64,000 bases of DNA from Microbacterium sp. SZ1 (GCF_002362255.1 NZ_LPVV01000001.1:210459-274458), one strand, 5' to 3'; shown: positions 33,126 through 42,988, numbered from the stretch's first letter. The notes: a model not told the origin generated them from the sequence alone. Numbers and translations: made by a program.

Positions 33126-33923
33126 ATGGCGTTGAGGCGCACCACGAAGAGCAAGATCTATCGGTACACCGTCTACGTCGTCCTGATCGCCATCGCGGTC
33201 TGGGCTGCGATCAGCACGGACTGGGCGCGGATCAGTCAGCTCTTCTTCAACCCGGCGGTCGCGGTGAAGATGCTTCCGGGCATCTTCACCACGGCGCTCG
33301 TGAACACCCTCTGGTTCACCGCGGTGGCCTTCATCGGAGGCCTGCTGCTGGGAGTGCTGTTGGCGCTCATGAAGCTGTCGGAGATCGGACCGTTCCGGTG
33401 GATCGCGACCGCGTGGATCGAACTCTTCCGAGGTCTGCCCGCGATCCTCACCATCTTCGCGATCGCCTTCATCCTGCCGATCGCCCTCGGTGTGCCCGGC
33501 AACCGGCTCGGCGGACCGGTCGTCCTCGGACTGATCGGTCTGATCCTGGTGGCATCGGCCTACATGGCCGAGACGATCCGCGCCGGCATCCAGGCCGTGC
33601 CGAAGGGGCAGACGGAGGCGGCCCGTTCGCTGGGCATGTCGCCGATGAAGACCACCTTCTGGATCGTGGTTCCGCAGGGATTCCGCATCATCATCCCGCC
33701 GCTCACGAACGAGTTCGTGCTGCTGCTCAAGGACACCTCGCTGCTCTTCGTCGCGGGTACTTTCATCTGGTCGAAGGAGCTCACGAACTTCGCCAGGGAT
33801 GCCGCGACCCAGAACGCGAACGGAACCCCGCTGATCATGGCGGCGATCCTCTACCTGATCGTGACCATCCCGCTCACGCGCTTCAGCGCGTGGCTGGAGC
33901 GTCGGATGGGACGGGCCCGATGA
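33126..33923 (+). CDS. Amino-acid ABC transporter permease
   Basis: 265 residues, ATG 33126 with GGGAGGA upstream. Five or six membrane segments with the coupling-loop motif [30 protein letters not shown] (the EAA motif of HisM/GlnP-like permeases) and [10 protein letters not shown] at the start of the core. It forms the membrane channel for the upstream lipoprotein. The following ATPase gene starts 4 nt before its stop. Confidence 0.92.
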   Translation: MALRRTTKSKIYRYTVYVVLIAIAVWAAISTDWARISQLFFNPAVAVKMLPGIFTTALVNTLWFTAVAFIGGLLLGVLLALMKLSEIGPFRWIATAWIELFRGLPAILTIFAIAFILPIALGVPGNRLGGPVVLGLIGLILVASAYMAETIRAGIQAVPKGQTEAARSLGMSPMKTTFWIVVPQGFRIIIPPLTNEFVLLLKDTSLLFVAGTFIWSKELTNFARDAATQNANGTPLIMAAILYLIVTIPLTRFSAWLERRMGRAR

Positions 33924-34675
33924 CCACCGATCTGATCGACGTCCACGCCCCGGCGATCGACGTGCAGGGACTCGTCAAGACGTTCGGCGACAACGAGGTG
34001 CTCAAGGGCATCGACCTCACTGTCACGGCCGGTGAGGTCGTCTGCGTGATCGGGCCGTCGGGCTCGGGCAAGTCGACGCTGCTGCGCTCGGTGAACCTGC
34101 TCGAGGAGCCGACCGACGGCAAGGTGCTCATCGAGGGCATCGACATCACCGACCCCGACGTCGACATCGACCGGGTGCGCACCCGCATCGGCATGGTGTT
34201 CCAGAGCTTCAACCTGTTCCCGCACCTCAGCGTGCTCGACAACCTGACGATCGCGCAGCGGCGTGTGAAGAAGCGCAACAAGGCGGATTCGGAGCGGATC
34301 GCGCACGAGATGCTCGGCCGGGTCGGGCTGGCCGAGAAGGCGAAGGCCTTCCCCGGGCACCTGTCCGGCGGACAGCAGCAGCGTGTGGCGATCGCCCGGG
34401 CGCTGTGCATGAACCCCGACATGATGCTGTTCGACGAGCCGACGTCGGCGCTCGACCCCGAGCTGGTCGGCGAAGTGCTGCAGGTCATGCGCTCGCTCGC
34501 CGATGAGGGCATGACGATGCTCGTCGTGACCCATGAGATGGGCTTCGCCCGCGAGGTGGGTTCGCGCCTGATCTTCATGGACGGCGGTCATATCGTCGAA
34601 GAGGGCGACCCTCGCGAGGTGCTGGCCAACCCGCAGCATCCGCGCACGCAGGACTTCCTCTCCCGCGTGCTCTGA
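33920..34675 (+). CDS. Amino-acid ABC transporter ATP-binding protein
   Basis: 251 residues from ATG 33920, overlapping the permease stop by 4 nt. Walker A is [10 protein letters not shown]-loop MVFQSFNLF, signature [15 protein letters not shown], Walker [13 protein letters not shown] and H-loop VVTHEMGF: the GlnQ/HisP type. It drives import of the amino acid bound by the upstream lipoprotein. A perfect 14-bp hairpin follows the stop. Confidence 0.93.
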   Translation: MTTDLIDVHAPAIDVQGLVKTFGDNEVLKGIDLTVTAGEVVCVIGPSGSGKSTLLRSVNLLEEPTDGKVLIEGIDITDPDVDIDRVRTRIGMVFQSFNLFPHLSVLDNLTIAQRRVKKRNKADSERIAHEMLGRVGLAEKAKAFPGHLSGGQQQRVAIARALCMNPDMMLFDEPTSALDPELVGEVLQVMRSLADEGMTMLVVTHEMGFAREVGSRLIFMDGGHIVEEGDPREVLANPQHPRTQDFLSRVL

Positions 34676-34717
34676 GTTCGGTCGCCCGCGACATCGCCGA
34701 CGCCCCGGCGCAGTGAC

Positions 34718-34755
34718 GACGCCCCTGCCTGTTGACGTCAGCAGGCAGGGGCGTC
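34718..34755. terminator. Perfect 14-bp hairpin between two convergent ABC operons
   Basis: GACGCCCCTGCCTG (34718-34731) pairs perfectly with 34742-34755 around a 10-nt loop, between the plus-strand amino-acid operon and the minus-strand ABC operon. It may serve both directions. No U-tract. Confidence 0.65.
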
Positions 34756-34810
34756 GGCGCTCAGACGGGGCGTCGGGTCGATGACAGGATCAGCTCGGAG
34801 AGCATTTCAC

Positions 34811-35890
34811 TCAGCCCCGAGGGTGCACCGCCACAGGCTCGGGTGCGACGGCGATGCGCACGCGGTCGCCGAAGGCGGGATGGATGCCGGGGGCGTGCTG
34901 CAGTCGCACGAGCTCGCCCGACTCCGTGCGCACCAGCGTGCGGCGCATGCTCCCGAGGAACGTGCTCTCCTGCACGAGGGCGTCGGTCGCGGCATCCGCC
35001 TCCGACGCGAAGTGCACGTTCTCGGGTCGCAGGTAGACGTCGACCGGGCCGTCGGCCGGTGACTGCAGCGGCAGTCGCTGACCCCACACGACCACATGGT
35101 CGCCCTCGGCGACGCCCGAGACGACGCTGGACAGACCGACGAATGCGGCGACGCCGGCGGTGGACGGGGTCGTGTACAGCTCCTCCGGCGTGCCGATCTG
35201 CTCGATGCGGCCGGAGTCCATCACGGCGATGCGGTCGGAGACGGCGAGGGCTTCCTCCTGGTCGTGCGTCACGAACACCGTGGTGATGCCGAGGCGCAGC
35301 TGGATGCGGCGGATCTCGTCGCGCAGCTGCACCCGCACCTTCGCATCGAGCGCCGAGAGCGGCTCGTCGAGAAGCAGCACCTTCGGTTCGGTCACCAGTG
35401 CACGGGCGAGGGCCACACGCTGCTGCTGGCCGCCCGAGAGCTGGTGCGGGTATCGATCAGCGAAGTCGCCGAGGCCCACGAGTGCGAGGGCGTCGAGCGC
35501 GCGCTTCGCGGCCTCCGCCTTGCCCACGCCGCGGCGACGCAGGCCGAACGCCGTGTTGTCGACCACGCGCAGGTGCGGGAACAGCGAGTACGACTGGAAC
35601 ACCATCCCGATGTCGCGCTTGTTCGTGGGGACCCGCGACACGTCGCCGCCGTCGAGCATCACGGCTCCGCTGTCGAGTCCCTCCAGGCCCGCGAGCACGC
35701 GGAGCAGGGTCGTCTTGCCGCATCCCGACGGTCCGAGGAGCGAGACGAACTCGCCCGGGGCGATGTCGAGGTCGACGCCGTGCAGCACCGTGTTGCTGCC
35801 GTAGCTCTTCACGATGCTCTGCAGCTGCACGCGCGTTCCCTCACCGGCCTCGGCGAGCAGGATGTTGTCGGCGGTCTGGGGGAGGGTCAT
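34811..35890 (-). CDS. ABC transporter ATP-binding protein, polyamine/iron/phosphonate-importer type
   Basis: 359 residues from ATG 35890. Walker A GPSGCGKTT, signature [15 protein letters not shown], Walker B LLLDEPLSALD, H-loop TVFVTHDQEEA, followed by a C-terminal TOBE-type regulatory region with VYLRPENVHF and VQESTFLGSMRRTLVR. The Potf/FutC-like DEPLSALDAKVR arrangement fits spermidine/putrescine, ferric iron or 2-aminoethylphosphonate importers; the substrate is not resolved. Start overlaps the stop of the preceding permease by 4 nt (ATGA). Confidence 0.9.
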   Translation of the reverse strand: MTLPQTADNILLAEAGEGTRVQLQSIVKSYGSNTVLHGVDLDIAPGEFVSLLGPSGCGKTTLLRVLAGLEGLDSGAVMLDGGDVSRVPTNKRDIGMVFQSYSLFPHLRVVDNTAFGLRRRGVGKAEAAKRALDALALVGLGDFADRYPHQLSGGQQQRVALARALVTEPKVLLLDEPLSALDAKVRVQLRDEIRRIQLRLGITTVFVTHDQEEALAVSDRIAVMDSGRIEQIGTPEELYTTPSTAGVAAFVGLSSVVSGVAEGDHVVVWGQRLPLQSPADGPVDVYLRPENVHFASEADAATDALVQESTFLGSMRRTLVRTESGELVRLQHAPGIHPAFGDRVRIAVAPEPVAVHPRG

Positions 35891-36681
35891 GACAGGGCCT
35901 TTCGGTTGCCGCGGGCGACGCGGCCGATGAGGAGGAGCAGCACGAAGACGAACACCAGCGCGAGCAGGGTGAAGATCGCCGGCGCATAGGGGTCCTGCTT
36001 CTGCACGACGACCATGGCGGTCTGGAACACCTGGCGGTTCAGCAGCGAGGCGATCGTGAACTCGCCGAGCACGACGGCGATGGAGATGAGGGATGCCGCG
36101 AGCAGGCCCTGGCGCAGGTTCGGCGCGAGCACCTTCAGCACGACGGTCGGCCAGCTCGCGCCGAGGGAACGCGCGGCCTCGGCGAGCGTGCGAAGGTCGG
36201 CGGCGTCGATCGACGCCTGGATAGACCGGTATGCGAAGGGCAGCACGGTGATGCCGTACGCGAACGCCAGGGTCCACGTGCCGGTGCCGACCGTGCGGCC
36301 GATCTGCAGGTAGATCGGCGCGAGCCCGACCACGAGCACGATCGCGGGGACGGAGATCGGCAGCAGCACGGCGAACTCGAACCCGGGCCTCAGGCGACCG
36401 AAGCGCAGGTTCACGAGGATCATGGTCGGCGCGAGCAGCAGGAGCACGATCGCCACGGTCACGACCGCGAGCACCAGCGAGTTGCCGAGCCCCATCCAGA
36501 TCGGACGGATCGTCGCCGACTTCGCGGGGTCGAACAGCGCGGCCCACCGCTCGAGACCGAGAGATCCGTCGGTCTGACGAAGCGTGTACAGGAAGGTCGA
36601 GATGAGCGGGATCGCGAAGAACGCTCCGACGAGGATGCCGACGACCCAGCGCGTGATGGGGGAAGGGGCGAGACGGTTCAT
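35887..36681 (-). CDS. ABC transporter permease (second subunit)
   Basis: 264 residues from ATG 36681, which overlaps the first permease's TGA and has GAGGTGG upstream; a GTG at 36690 is the alternative. Six membrane segments, with the EAA loop LAEAARSLGASWPTVVLKVLAPNLRQGLL. It pairs with the upstream permease to form a heteromeric channel of the same importer. Confidence 0.88.
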   Translation of the reverse strand: MNRLAPSPITRWVVGILVGAFFAIPLISTFLYTLRQTDGSLGLERWAALFDPAKSATIRPIWMGLGNSLVLAVVTVAIVLLLLAPTMILVNLRFGRLRPGFEFAVLLPISVPAIVLVVGLAPIYLQIGRTVGTGTWTLAFAYGITVLPFAYRSIQASIDAADLRTLAEAARSLGASWPTVVLKVLAPNLRQGLLAASLISIAVVLGEFTIASLLNRQVFQTAMVVVQKQDPYAPAIFTLLALVFVFVLLLLIGRVARGNRKALS

Positions 36682-37628
36682 GACTGCCACCTCGCGGCTC
36701 GGCGCTGGATGAGGGAGTAGAGGGCCATGACGACTCCGACGACGACGATCATGCCGAGCGCGAGGGCACCGGCGAGGTTCTCACGACCCAGCACGGTCTC
36801 GCTCGTGAGGGCGGTGCGGATCTGCAGGGGCACGATCTGCGAGCCCTGGCTCGCGAGCGCAGCGGCGGTGGCGTACGACGAGAACGCGTTCGCGAACAGC
36901 AGCAGAAGACTGGCGAGGAACGAGGGAGCGAGCACGGGGATGCCGATGCGCAGCCAGAAGCTCGATCGAGTGCCGCCGAGGGTGAGGTTCGCTTCGGCCC
37001 ACTGCGGCTTCAGCGCCGCGAGCGCCGGCATGAATGTGATGACCATGAGCGGGATCTGGAAGTAGATGTACGGCAGGATGAGGCCGGGCAGCTCGTAGAG
37101 CCACGTGCCGTTCTCGTAGATGTTGATCCCGAATGCGTCCTGCAGGAAGAGCTTCAGCACGCCCTGGATGCCGATCGTCGCGATGAATGCGAACGCGAGC
37201 ATGACGCCGCCGAACTGCGCGAGCACCCCGGCTGCGGCATCCACCGTCGAGCGCACGACGCCCTCCGGGTTCATGCCGAGCAGGGCGTAGCAGACCAGGG
37301 CGCCGACGACGGCGCCGACGACGGCGGTCAGGAGGGACAGCCAGGCGGAGTTCGCGAAGGTCGTGAGGACGACGGGATCGGCGAGGGCCGAGACGTTCGT
37401 CCAGGTGAAGTCGCCGTCTTTCGTGAAGAAGCCGGAGCCGATCGCGAGCACGGTCGGCACGGCCAGGAACAGCAGCACGTACGCGGCGAACGGGAGGAGT
37501 CCCAGCCAGGCCGCGGACGGCGCCGAGCGCGGGGCCCGCGACGGTGTCGCAGACCCCGCGCTGAGCGGGGCGGAGGGAGCGGGGGCGGATGCCGAAGCAT
37601 CCGCCCCCGCTGCGATGGCAGTGGTCAC
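36678..37628 (-). CDS. ABC transporter permease (first subunit)
   Basis: 316 residues from GTG 37628, which overlaps the stop of the binding-protein gene. The first 45 residues are an Ala/Ser/Pro-rich cytoplasmic stretch of low complexity, an unusual extension for a permease; then six membrane segments. The coupling loop reads EANLTLGGTRSSFWLRIGIPVLAPS. Same operon as the lipoprotein, second permease and ATPase. Confidence 0.88.
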   Translation of the reverse strand: MTTAIAAGADASASAPAPSAPLSAGSATPSRAPRSAPSAAWLGLLPFAAYVLLFLAVPTVLAIGSGFFTKDGDFTWTNVSALADPVVLTTFANSAWLSLLTAVVGAVVGALVCYALLGMNPEGVVRSTVDAAAGVLAQFGGVMLAFAFIATIGIQGVLKLFLQDAFGINIYENGTWLYELPGLILPYIYFQIPLMVITFMPALAALKPQWAEANLTLGGTRSSFWLRIGIPVLAPSFLASLLLLFANAFSSYATAAALASQGSQIVPLQIRTALTSETVLGRENLAGALALGMIVVVGVVMALYSLIQRRAARWQS

Positions 37629-38770
37629 TGGACCGCCGCTGCCCACTTCTCACCGAGAAGGGTGCCGGCGTTCGTCGACTGCTCCTCGGTCGGGACGACG
37701 GTCTCAGCCGGCACCTCGGGAAGCGCCGCGGCGAGGTCGGCGTCGATCGTGCCTGCCTCGGTCATGGCGTCCATCCGAGCCGGACGGGCGCCGCCGCCGA
37801 GCCACAGGTTCTGCACCTCGTCGCTGTACAGGAACTCCTGCCACAGGCGGGCGGCGGCCGGGTGCGGTGCGTCGACGTTCACGGCCTGGTTGTAGTAGCC
37901 GGCGTAGCCGGTGCCGTCGAACACGACGACCTTCCAGTCCTTGTTGTCGGCGACGTGCGTCGCGTTCAGGTAGTCCCAGTCGAAGACGACGGGGGTCTCG
38001 CCGCTCGCGATCGTCGCGGTGGTCACGTCGACCTTGAGCAGGTTGCCGGCCTTCTGCAGCTCGGAGAAGAAGTCGATGCCCGGCTGGTAGTCGTCGAGCG
38101 TGCCGTCGGACTGCACGGTCGCGAGGCCGACGGCCGCGAAGGCCGCACCCGCCTGGGTCGGGTCGCCGTTGATCGCGACGGCGCCCTTGTAGTCGGCGCC
38201 CAGCAGGTCGTCGAGCGAGTCGGGGGCGGGGAACTTCGAGGAGTCGTAGCCGATCGACATGTACCCGCCGTAATCGCCGACGAACAGGCCGGTGGGCTCC
38301 TTGAGCGCGTCGGGGATGTCGTCCCACGTCTGCACCTTGTAGGGGGCGAAGTGGTCGGTGTTCTGCAGGGCGACCGTCAGGCCGAGGTCGAACACGTCGG
38401 GCGCGGTGTCGAGACCCTTGTTGGTCTCGGCGGCCTGGATCTCCTCGGCGCTGGAGACGTCGGGCGAGGCCTCGTTGACCGTGATCTCGGGGTACTTCTC
38501 CATGAACAGGTCGATGATCTCGCCGTAGTTCGCCCAGTCGCGGGGCAGGGCGATGACGTTGAGCTGGCCCTCGGCCTTGGCGGCCTCCTCGAGGTCGGCG
38601 AAAGTGCCGAAGTCCTCGACGGAGGTGGCGGTGGCGGCGTCGACAGAGCCGTCGGCCGAGCCGGAGCCGGCTGCGTCGGCCGCGCCGGAGCACGCGGTCA
38701 GGGCGAGGGCGGCCGTGGTGACCAGGGCGAGGCCGGCGCCGATGCGGGCGCGGCGGGTGATGCGAGACAT
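37625..38770 (-). CDS. ABC transporter extracellular solute-binding lipoprotein
   Basis: 381 residues. The signal peptide ends LALTAC, so it is a lipoprotein; RBS is GAGAGGAC. The mature part has the class-II solute-binding pattern seen in polyamine, ferric iron and 2-aminoethylphosphonate receptors: GQLNVIALPRDWANYGEII, MEKYPEITVNEASPDVSSAEEI, VDLGL-like APDVFDLGLTVA, and IASGETPVVFDWDYLNA. First gene of a four-gene minus-strand importer operon with overlapping start/stop pairs throughout. Confidence 0.88.
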   Translation of the reverse strand: MSRITRRARIGAGLALVTTAALALTACSGAADAAGSGSADGSVDAATATSVEDFGTFADLEEAAKAEGQLNVIALPRDWANYGEIIDLFMEKYPEITVNEASPDVSSAEEIQAAETNKGLDTAPDVFDLGLTVALQNTDHFAPYKVQTWDDIPDALKEPTGLFVGDYGGYMSIGYDSSKFPAPDSLDDLLGADYKGAVAINGDPTQAGAAFAAVGLATVQSDGTLDDYQPGIDFFSELQKAGNLLKVDVTTATIASGETPVVFDWDYLNATHVADNKDWKVVVFDGTGYAGYYNQAVNVDAPHPAAARLWQEFLYSDEVQNLWLGGGARPARMDAMTEAGTIDADLAAALPEVPAETVVPTEEQSTNAGTLLGEKWAAAVQ

Positions 38771-39010
38771 GGGTGTCCTCTCGGTGTCCGGCGCTGTGTG
38801 CCGGTATTCGGGTTGCGAGAGGAAACTACGGCTCGCACGTTGCCGATCGTGCGGGGTCGGGTGAACGGCCGGTGTCTAGATCGTGGCCGATCCGGTGCGG
38901 GGTGGCGTGCCGCCAGGACAGCTGTGCGCAGCGATGCAGGATGCCGGTCCGCGGCCACTCGGTGCGGGTGGCTGCGCTGTCGCGCCCGCGCGGTCTGACA
39001 TCCTGGAGGG

Positions 39011-39838
39011 ATGGACATCGGCAGTGTGCTCGGGCTGGAGCAGCTCACCTGGGGCACGCTGATCCTCATCGTCGTCGCGGCCTTCGCAGCCGGCTGGATC
39101 GACGCCGTCGTGGGCGGTGGCGGACTGCTGCAGCTTCCCGCCCTGCTGCTGATCCCCGGGATCTCGCCGATCCAAGCCCTTGCGACGAACAAGCTCGCCT
39201 CGGTGTTCGGCACGGCCACGAGCAGCGTGACCTACTATCGCCGGGCGAAGCCCGACATCCGCACCGCGCTGCCCATGGCGGGGATCGCGCTCGCCGGGTC
39301 GTTCGGCGGCGCCGCTGTCGCCACCGTGCTGCCCGCCGCGGCATTCAAGCCCATCATCGTCGTCGCGCTGCTCGCGGTCGCGCTGTTCACGGCGTTCCGC
39401 CCGCAGATGGGCGCGGCGACGAAGCTCCGGTTCTCGGGCCGCAAGCACCACCTCATGGCGGGTCTGGCCGGGCTCGTGATCGGGTTCTACGACGGTCTCA
39501 TCGGGCCGGGAACGGGCACGTTCCTCGTCATCTCGCTCGTCGCACTGCTGGGCTACGACTTCCTGCAGGCGAGCGCCAAGGCGAAGATCGTCAACCTCGC
39601 GACGAATACGGGGGCGCTGCTGCTGTTCATCCCGCACGGTGCCGTGCTGTGGCTGCTCGGCGGCATCCTCGCGATCGCGAACGTCGCGGGCAGCTATCTC
39701 GGATCGCGGATGGCGATCTCGCGCGGGGCGACGTTCATCCGCGTCGTGTTCCTGCTGGTCGTGGTCGCCCTCATCGCGAAGCTCGGCGTCGACGTGTGGA
39801 ACGAGAACATCGTGCCCGCGATCGCCGCGATCCGCTGA
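39011..39838 (+). CDS. TSUP-family (TauE/SafE) membrane permease
   Basis: 275 residues with about eight hydrophobic segments. It begins GTLILIVVAAFAAGWIDAVVGGGGLLQLP, the TauE/SafE signature with its glycine run, and repeats a similar motif in the second half (GLVIGFYDGLIGPGTGTFLVI). Members move sulfonates, sulfite, sulfoacetate or other small anions; the substrate here is unknown. It lies between the divergent solute-binding lipoprotein and a repeat-containing intergenic region before aspS. Confidence 0.9.
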   Translation: MDIGSVLGLEQLTWGTLILIVVAAFAAGWIDAVVGGGGLLQLPALLLIPGISPIQALATNKLASVFGTATSSVTYYRRAKPDIRTALPMAGIALAGSFGGAAVATVLPAAAFKPIIVVALLAVALFTAFRPQMGAATKLRFSGRKHHLMAGLAGLVIGFYDGLIGPGTGTFLVISLVALLGYDFLQASAKAKIVNLATNTGALLLFIPHGAVLWLLGGILAIANVAGSYLGSRMAISRGATFIRVVFLLVVVALIAKLGVDVWNENIVPAIAAIR

Positions 39839-39854
39839 CCCGCGCCCGTCCCGC

Positions 39855-39886
39855 CGCGTTTCGTCTCGATCCGCTCGCTCAACGGA
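39855..39886. repeat. Dispersed GC-rich repeat, copy 1
   Basis: CGCGTTTCGTCTCGATCCGC followed by TCGCTCAACGGA. The same sequence recurs at 42913 and 46241 with one or two changes. It lies between tauE-type and aspS stops, just before the 15-bp inverted repeat. Confidence 0.8.
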
Positions 39887-39912
39887 CCGCGGGGCGGTGT
39901 GATCCCGAAACG

Positions 39913-39965
39913 AGTTGGCACCTGTTGTCGGAACTCGCGAGGAATTCCGGCAACAGGTGCCAACT
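39913..39965. repeat. Long inverted repeat between convergent genes
   Basis: AGTTGGCACCTGTTG (39913-39927) is matched perfectly by 39951-39965, and the next six bases pair with one G-U, giving a stem of 21 around an 11-nt loop that itself contains the palindrome CTCGCGAG. Both flanking genes end here, so a bidirectional terminator or a dispersed palindromic element is possible. Confidence 0.8.
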
Positions 39966-39994
39966 GAAGAGGAGGAGGGGGATAGGGGGCGAGG

Positions 39995-41776
39995 TCAGGC
40001 CTCGGCATCCTCCGGCTCGAAGTCGACGCCGGCCTCGGCGCGCTGCTCGGCCGTGATGGGCGCCGGAGCCGCGGTGAGCGGGTCGAAGCCGTTGCCCGAT
40101 TTCGGGAACGCGATCACCTCGCGGATCGACTCGGTCTTCGACAGGTGCTGCAGCACGCGGTCCATGCCGAGCGCGATCCCGCCGTGCGGCGGGGCGCCGA
40201 ACTTGAAGGCGTCGAGCAGGAATCCGAACTGCTCCTCGGCCAGCTCGTCGCTGAGGCCCATGACCTCGAACACGCGCTTCTGGATGTCTTCGCGATGGAT
40301 GCGGATGGACCCGCCGCCGAGCTCCGAGCCGTTGCACACGATGTCGTACGCGTACGCGAGCGCCGACCCCGGGTCGGTGTCGAAGGTGTCCTCGAACTCC
40401 GGCTTCGGACCGGTGAACGCGTGATGCACGGCGGTCCAGGCGCCGGCGCCGACCGCCACGTCGCCCGAGGCCACGGCATCGGCCGCCGGCTCGAACATCG
40501 GGGCGTCGACGACCCACGTGAACGCGAACTCGTCGGGGTTCAGATAGCCGAGTCGGCGACCGATCTCGACGCGAGCGGCGCCGAGCAGCGCCCGACTCTC
40601 CTTCGTGGTGCCGGCGGCGAAGAACACGCAGTCACCGGGCTCGGCACCGACGAAGGCCGCGAGACCGGCCTGCTCGGCCTCGGACAGGTTCTTCGCGGCG
40701 GGGCCGCCGAGCGTCCCGTCCTCGTTGAACAGCACATACGCGAGGCCGCGGGCGCCGCGCTGCTTGGCCCAGTCCTGCCACGCGTCGAGCTGCTTGCGGG
40801 GCTGGCTCGCGCCACCGGGCATGCGCACGGCGCCGACGTACTCGGCCTGGAAGACCCGGAACGGCGTGTCCTTGAAGTACTCGGTCGCCTCGACGAGCTC
40901 GAGGCCGAAGCGCAGGTCGGGCTTGTCGGAGCCGTACTTCGACATCGCCTCGGCGTAGGTCATGCGCGGCAGCGGGGTCTGCACCTCGACGCCGATCGTC
41001 TTCCACATGGCGGCGACGAGGCGCTCCATGAGGGCAATCACGTCCTCCTGCTCGACGAAGCTCATCTCGATGTCGAGCTGGGTGAACTCCGGCTGACGGT
41101 CGGCACGGAAGTCCTCGTCGCGGTAGCAGCGGGCGATCTGGAAGTACTTCTCCACACCGCCGACCATGAGCAGCTGCTTGAACAGCTGCGGCGACTGCGG
41201 CAGGGCGTACCAGCTGCCCGGGTGCAGGCGCGCCGGCACGACGAAGTCGCGGGCGCCCTCCGGCGTCGACCGGGTGAGGGTCGGGGTCTCGACCTCGGTG
41301 AAGTCCTCGGCGTGCAGCACGTCGCGGATCGCCTTGTACACGTCGGAACGCAGACGCAGAGCGGATGCCGCGGCGGGGCGACGCAGGTCGAGGTAGCGGT
41401 ACTTGAGGCGGGCCTCCTCGCCGACGTTCTCGGTCTCGGCGAGCGCCGTCGACACCTGGAAGGGCAGGGGAGCGGACTCGTTGAGCACGACGACGTCGGA
41501 GGCGATGACCTCGATCTCGCCGGTCGGCAGGTTCGGGTTCTCGTTGCCGTCGGGGCGGCGGGACACCTCGCCCGTCACCTGGAGCACGAACTCGTTGCGC
41601 AGCGGGTGCGCGGTCTCCTCATCGCGGATGACGACCTGGGCGATGCCCGATGCGTCCCGCAGATCGATGAACGCGACTCCTCCGTGATCACGGCGGCGAT
41701 CCACCCACCCGGTGAGGGTGACGGTCTGGCCGATGTGCTCGGCTCGCAGGGAGCCGGCGGAGTGAGTGCGAAGCAC
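39995..41776 (-). CDS. aspS: Aspartyl-tRNA synthetase
   Basis: 593 residues, full length for bacterial AspRS including the GAD insertion. N-terminal OB-fold: [29 protein letters not shown]; class II motif 2 [20 protein letters not shown] (here [12 protein letters not shown]), motif 3 [10 protein letters not shown]. Residue 31 is His; His at this position is linked in other bacteria to non-discriminating AspRS, which also charges tRNA-Asn for GatCAB, so that role is plausible. GTG start preceded by AGGAGG. Confidence 0.97.
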   Translation of the reverse strand: MLRTHSAGSLRAEHIGQTVTLTGWVDRRRDHGGVAFIDLRDASGIAQVVIRDEETAHPLRNEFVLQVTGEVSRRPDGNENPNLPTGEIEVIASDVVVLNESAPLPFQVSTALAETENVGEEARLKYRYLDLRRPAAASALRLRSDVYKAIRDVLHAEDFTEVETPTLTRSTPEGARDFVVPARLHPGSWYALPQSPQLFKQLLMVGGVEKYFQIARCYRDEDFRADRQPEFTQLDIEMSFVEQEDVIALMERLVAAMWKTIGVEVQTPLPRMTYAEAMSKYGSDKPDLRFGLELVEATEYFKDTPFRVFQAEYVGAVRMPGGASQPRKQLDAWQDWAKQRGARGLAYVLFNEDGTLGGPAAKNLSEAEQAGLAAFVGAEPGDCVFFAAGTTKESRALLGAARVEIGRRLGYLNPDEFAFTWVVDAPMFEPAADAVASGDVAVGAGAWTAVHHAFTGPKPEFEDTFDTDPGSALAYAYDIVCNGSELGGGSIRIHREDIQKRVFEVMGLSDELAEEQFGFLLDAFKFGAPPHGGIALGMDRVLQHLSKTESIREVIAFPKSGNGFDPLTAAPAPITAEQRAEAGVDFEPEDAEA

Positions 41777-41892
41777 GGAGTATTCCTCCTGATCTGGGAG
41801 ATGATGAACCCGCCCATTCTACGTGGGCGGGGATAGGCTCCCCGGCCCGTGGCATATCGGTCAGTAGGATCGCCTCGACAGAAAGGCGCACC

Positions 41893-42267
41893 ATGGACTC
41901 CAACGGCATCTCCGACCTGTACGCATCGATCTTCTCGGGGACCACCGGCCTCATCGCCCTCGTCTTCTACGTCCTCGTCGTCATCGGCCTCTGGAAGGTG
42001 TTCACGAAGGCCGGGTACCCCGGCATCCTCGCGATCATCCCGATCGTCAACGTGGTCTTCCTCGTGAAGATCGCCGGGATGTCCGGATGGCTCGCGCTGC
42101 TCTACCTGATCCCCGTCGTCGGGTTCGTCTTCGGCATCATCGTGGCGATCAAGCTCGGTGAGCGCTTCGGCAAGGGCGGACTGTTCTCGTTCTTCCTGCT
42201 CTTCGTCTTCCCGTACATCGGCTACCTGATCCTGGGCTTCGGCGAGTCGCGCTACCGCAAGGCCTGA
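41893..42267 (+). CDS. Small polytopic membrane protein (DUF5684-like)
   Basis: 124 residues with three or four membrane segments: GTTGLIALVFYVLVVIGLWKVFTKAGYPGILAIIPIVNVVFLVKIAG is the DUF5684-type start, followed by LLYLIPVVGFVFGIIVAIKLGERFGK. It has no known function. A -10-like TAGGAT about 22 nt upstream and an AAAGG near the start suggest a conventional short leader. It is followed by the histidine phosphatase gene at a 1-bp gap, so the two are probably cotranscribed. Confidence 0.85.
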   Translation: MDSNGISDLYASIFSGTTGLIALVFYVLVVIGLWKVFTKAGYPGILAIIPIVNVVFLVKIAGMSGWLALLYLIPVVGFVFGIIVAIKLGERFGKGGLFSFFLLFVFPYIGYLILGFGESRYRKA

Positions 42268-42268
42268 T

Positions 42269-42898
42269 GTGCCGGCCTCGCGACTGCATCTCGTCCGTCA
42301 CGGAGAGGTGCACAACCCTCGCCGCGTGCTCTACGGACGGCTCCCCGACTACCACTTGAGCCGTGCCGGGCGACGGATGGCGAGTGCGGCGGCGGAGTAC
42401 GTCGCCGGGCTCGATCGTCCGGTGAGCGGACTGTTCTGCTCGCCGCTCGAGCGCACCCAGGAATCGGCCGAGCCCTTCGCCGGGCGCTTCGACCTCGTGC
42501 CCGAGATCGACGTACGGCTCATCGAGCCGACGAACGTGTTCGAGGGCACGCAGATGAAGCGATCCCTGCTGAATCCGCTGAACTGGTGGCACCTGCGGCA
42601 GCCGTCGCTGCCGAGCTGGGGAGAGCCGTACGCGTCGATCGCGGAGCGAATGACGGGGCTCATGGCCGAGGCGTGGCACGCGGCCGACGGGGGAGACCTC
42701 GTGATGGTGTCGCACCAGGCGCCGATCTGGATCACGCACCTCCGCGTCGCGGGTCTGCCGCTGCGCCACGACCCCCGCACCCGGCGCTGCGCACTGTCGA
42801 GCGTCACGTCGTTCGAACTGGTCGGCGACGTATGGCGCGAGGTCGCGTACGCCGAGCCCGCGGCGACCGGTGGCGCGGTCGACGTCGGCGCGGTGTGA
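42269..42898 (+). CDS. Histidine phosphatase family protein
   Basis: 209 residues from GTG 42269. The phosphohistidine motif is LHLVRHGEVHN near residue 7 (His11), with the second catalytic His in VMVSHQAPIW and the Glu in SPLERTQESA. The enzyme hydrolyses phosphoesters; its physiological substrate is unknown. Its place before tlpA-ccdA-resB-ccsB matches the mycobacterial Rv0525-Rv0529 arrangement, suggesting a conserved link to cytochrome c maturation. Confidence 0.88.
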   Translation: MPASRLHLVRHGEVHNPRRVLYGRLPDYHLSRAGRRMASAAAEYVAGLDRPVSGLFCSPLERTQESAEPFAGRFDLVPEIDVRLIEPTNVFEGTQMKRSLLNPLNWWHLRQPSLPSWGEPYASIAERMTGLMAEAWHAADGGDLVMVSHQAPIWITHLRVAGLPLRHDPRTRRCALSSVTSFELVGDVWREVAYAEPAATGGAVDVGAV

Positions 42899-42912
42899 GC
42901 GAAGGTCGTCGC

Positions 42913-42988
42913 CGCGTTTCGTCTCGCTCCGCTCGCTCAACGACCAGGGATGGGCTCCGCTCGCTCAACGACCAGGGATGGGCTCCGC
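42913..42988. repeat. Dispersed repeat, copy 2, with 28-bp tandem duplication
   Basis: CGCGTTTCGTCTCGCTCCGC followed by TCGCTCAACGACC at 42913. The segment from 42927 (CTCCGCTCGCTC to GGGATGGG, 28 bp) repeats exactly at 42955, and its first six bases again at 42983. It fills the gap between the phosphatase and TlpA genes. Confidence 0.85.

Noticed and set aside
42913..42988. Tandem repeat as a CRISPR array
   Set aside because: The units are directly adjacent without spacers, and there are no cas genes.
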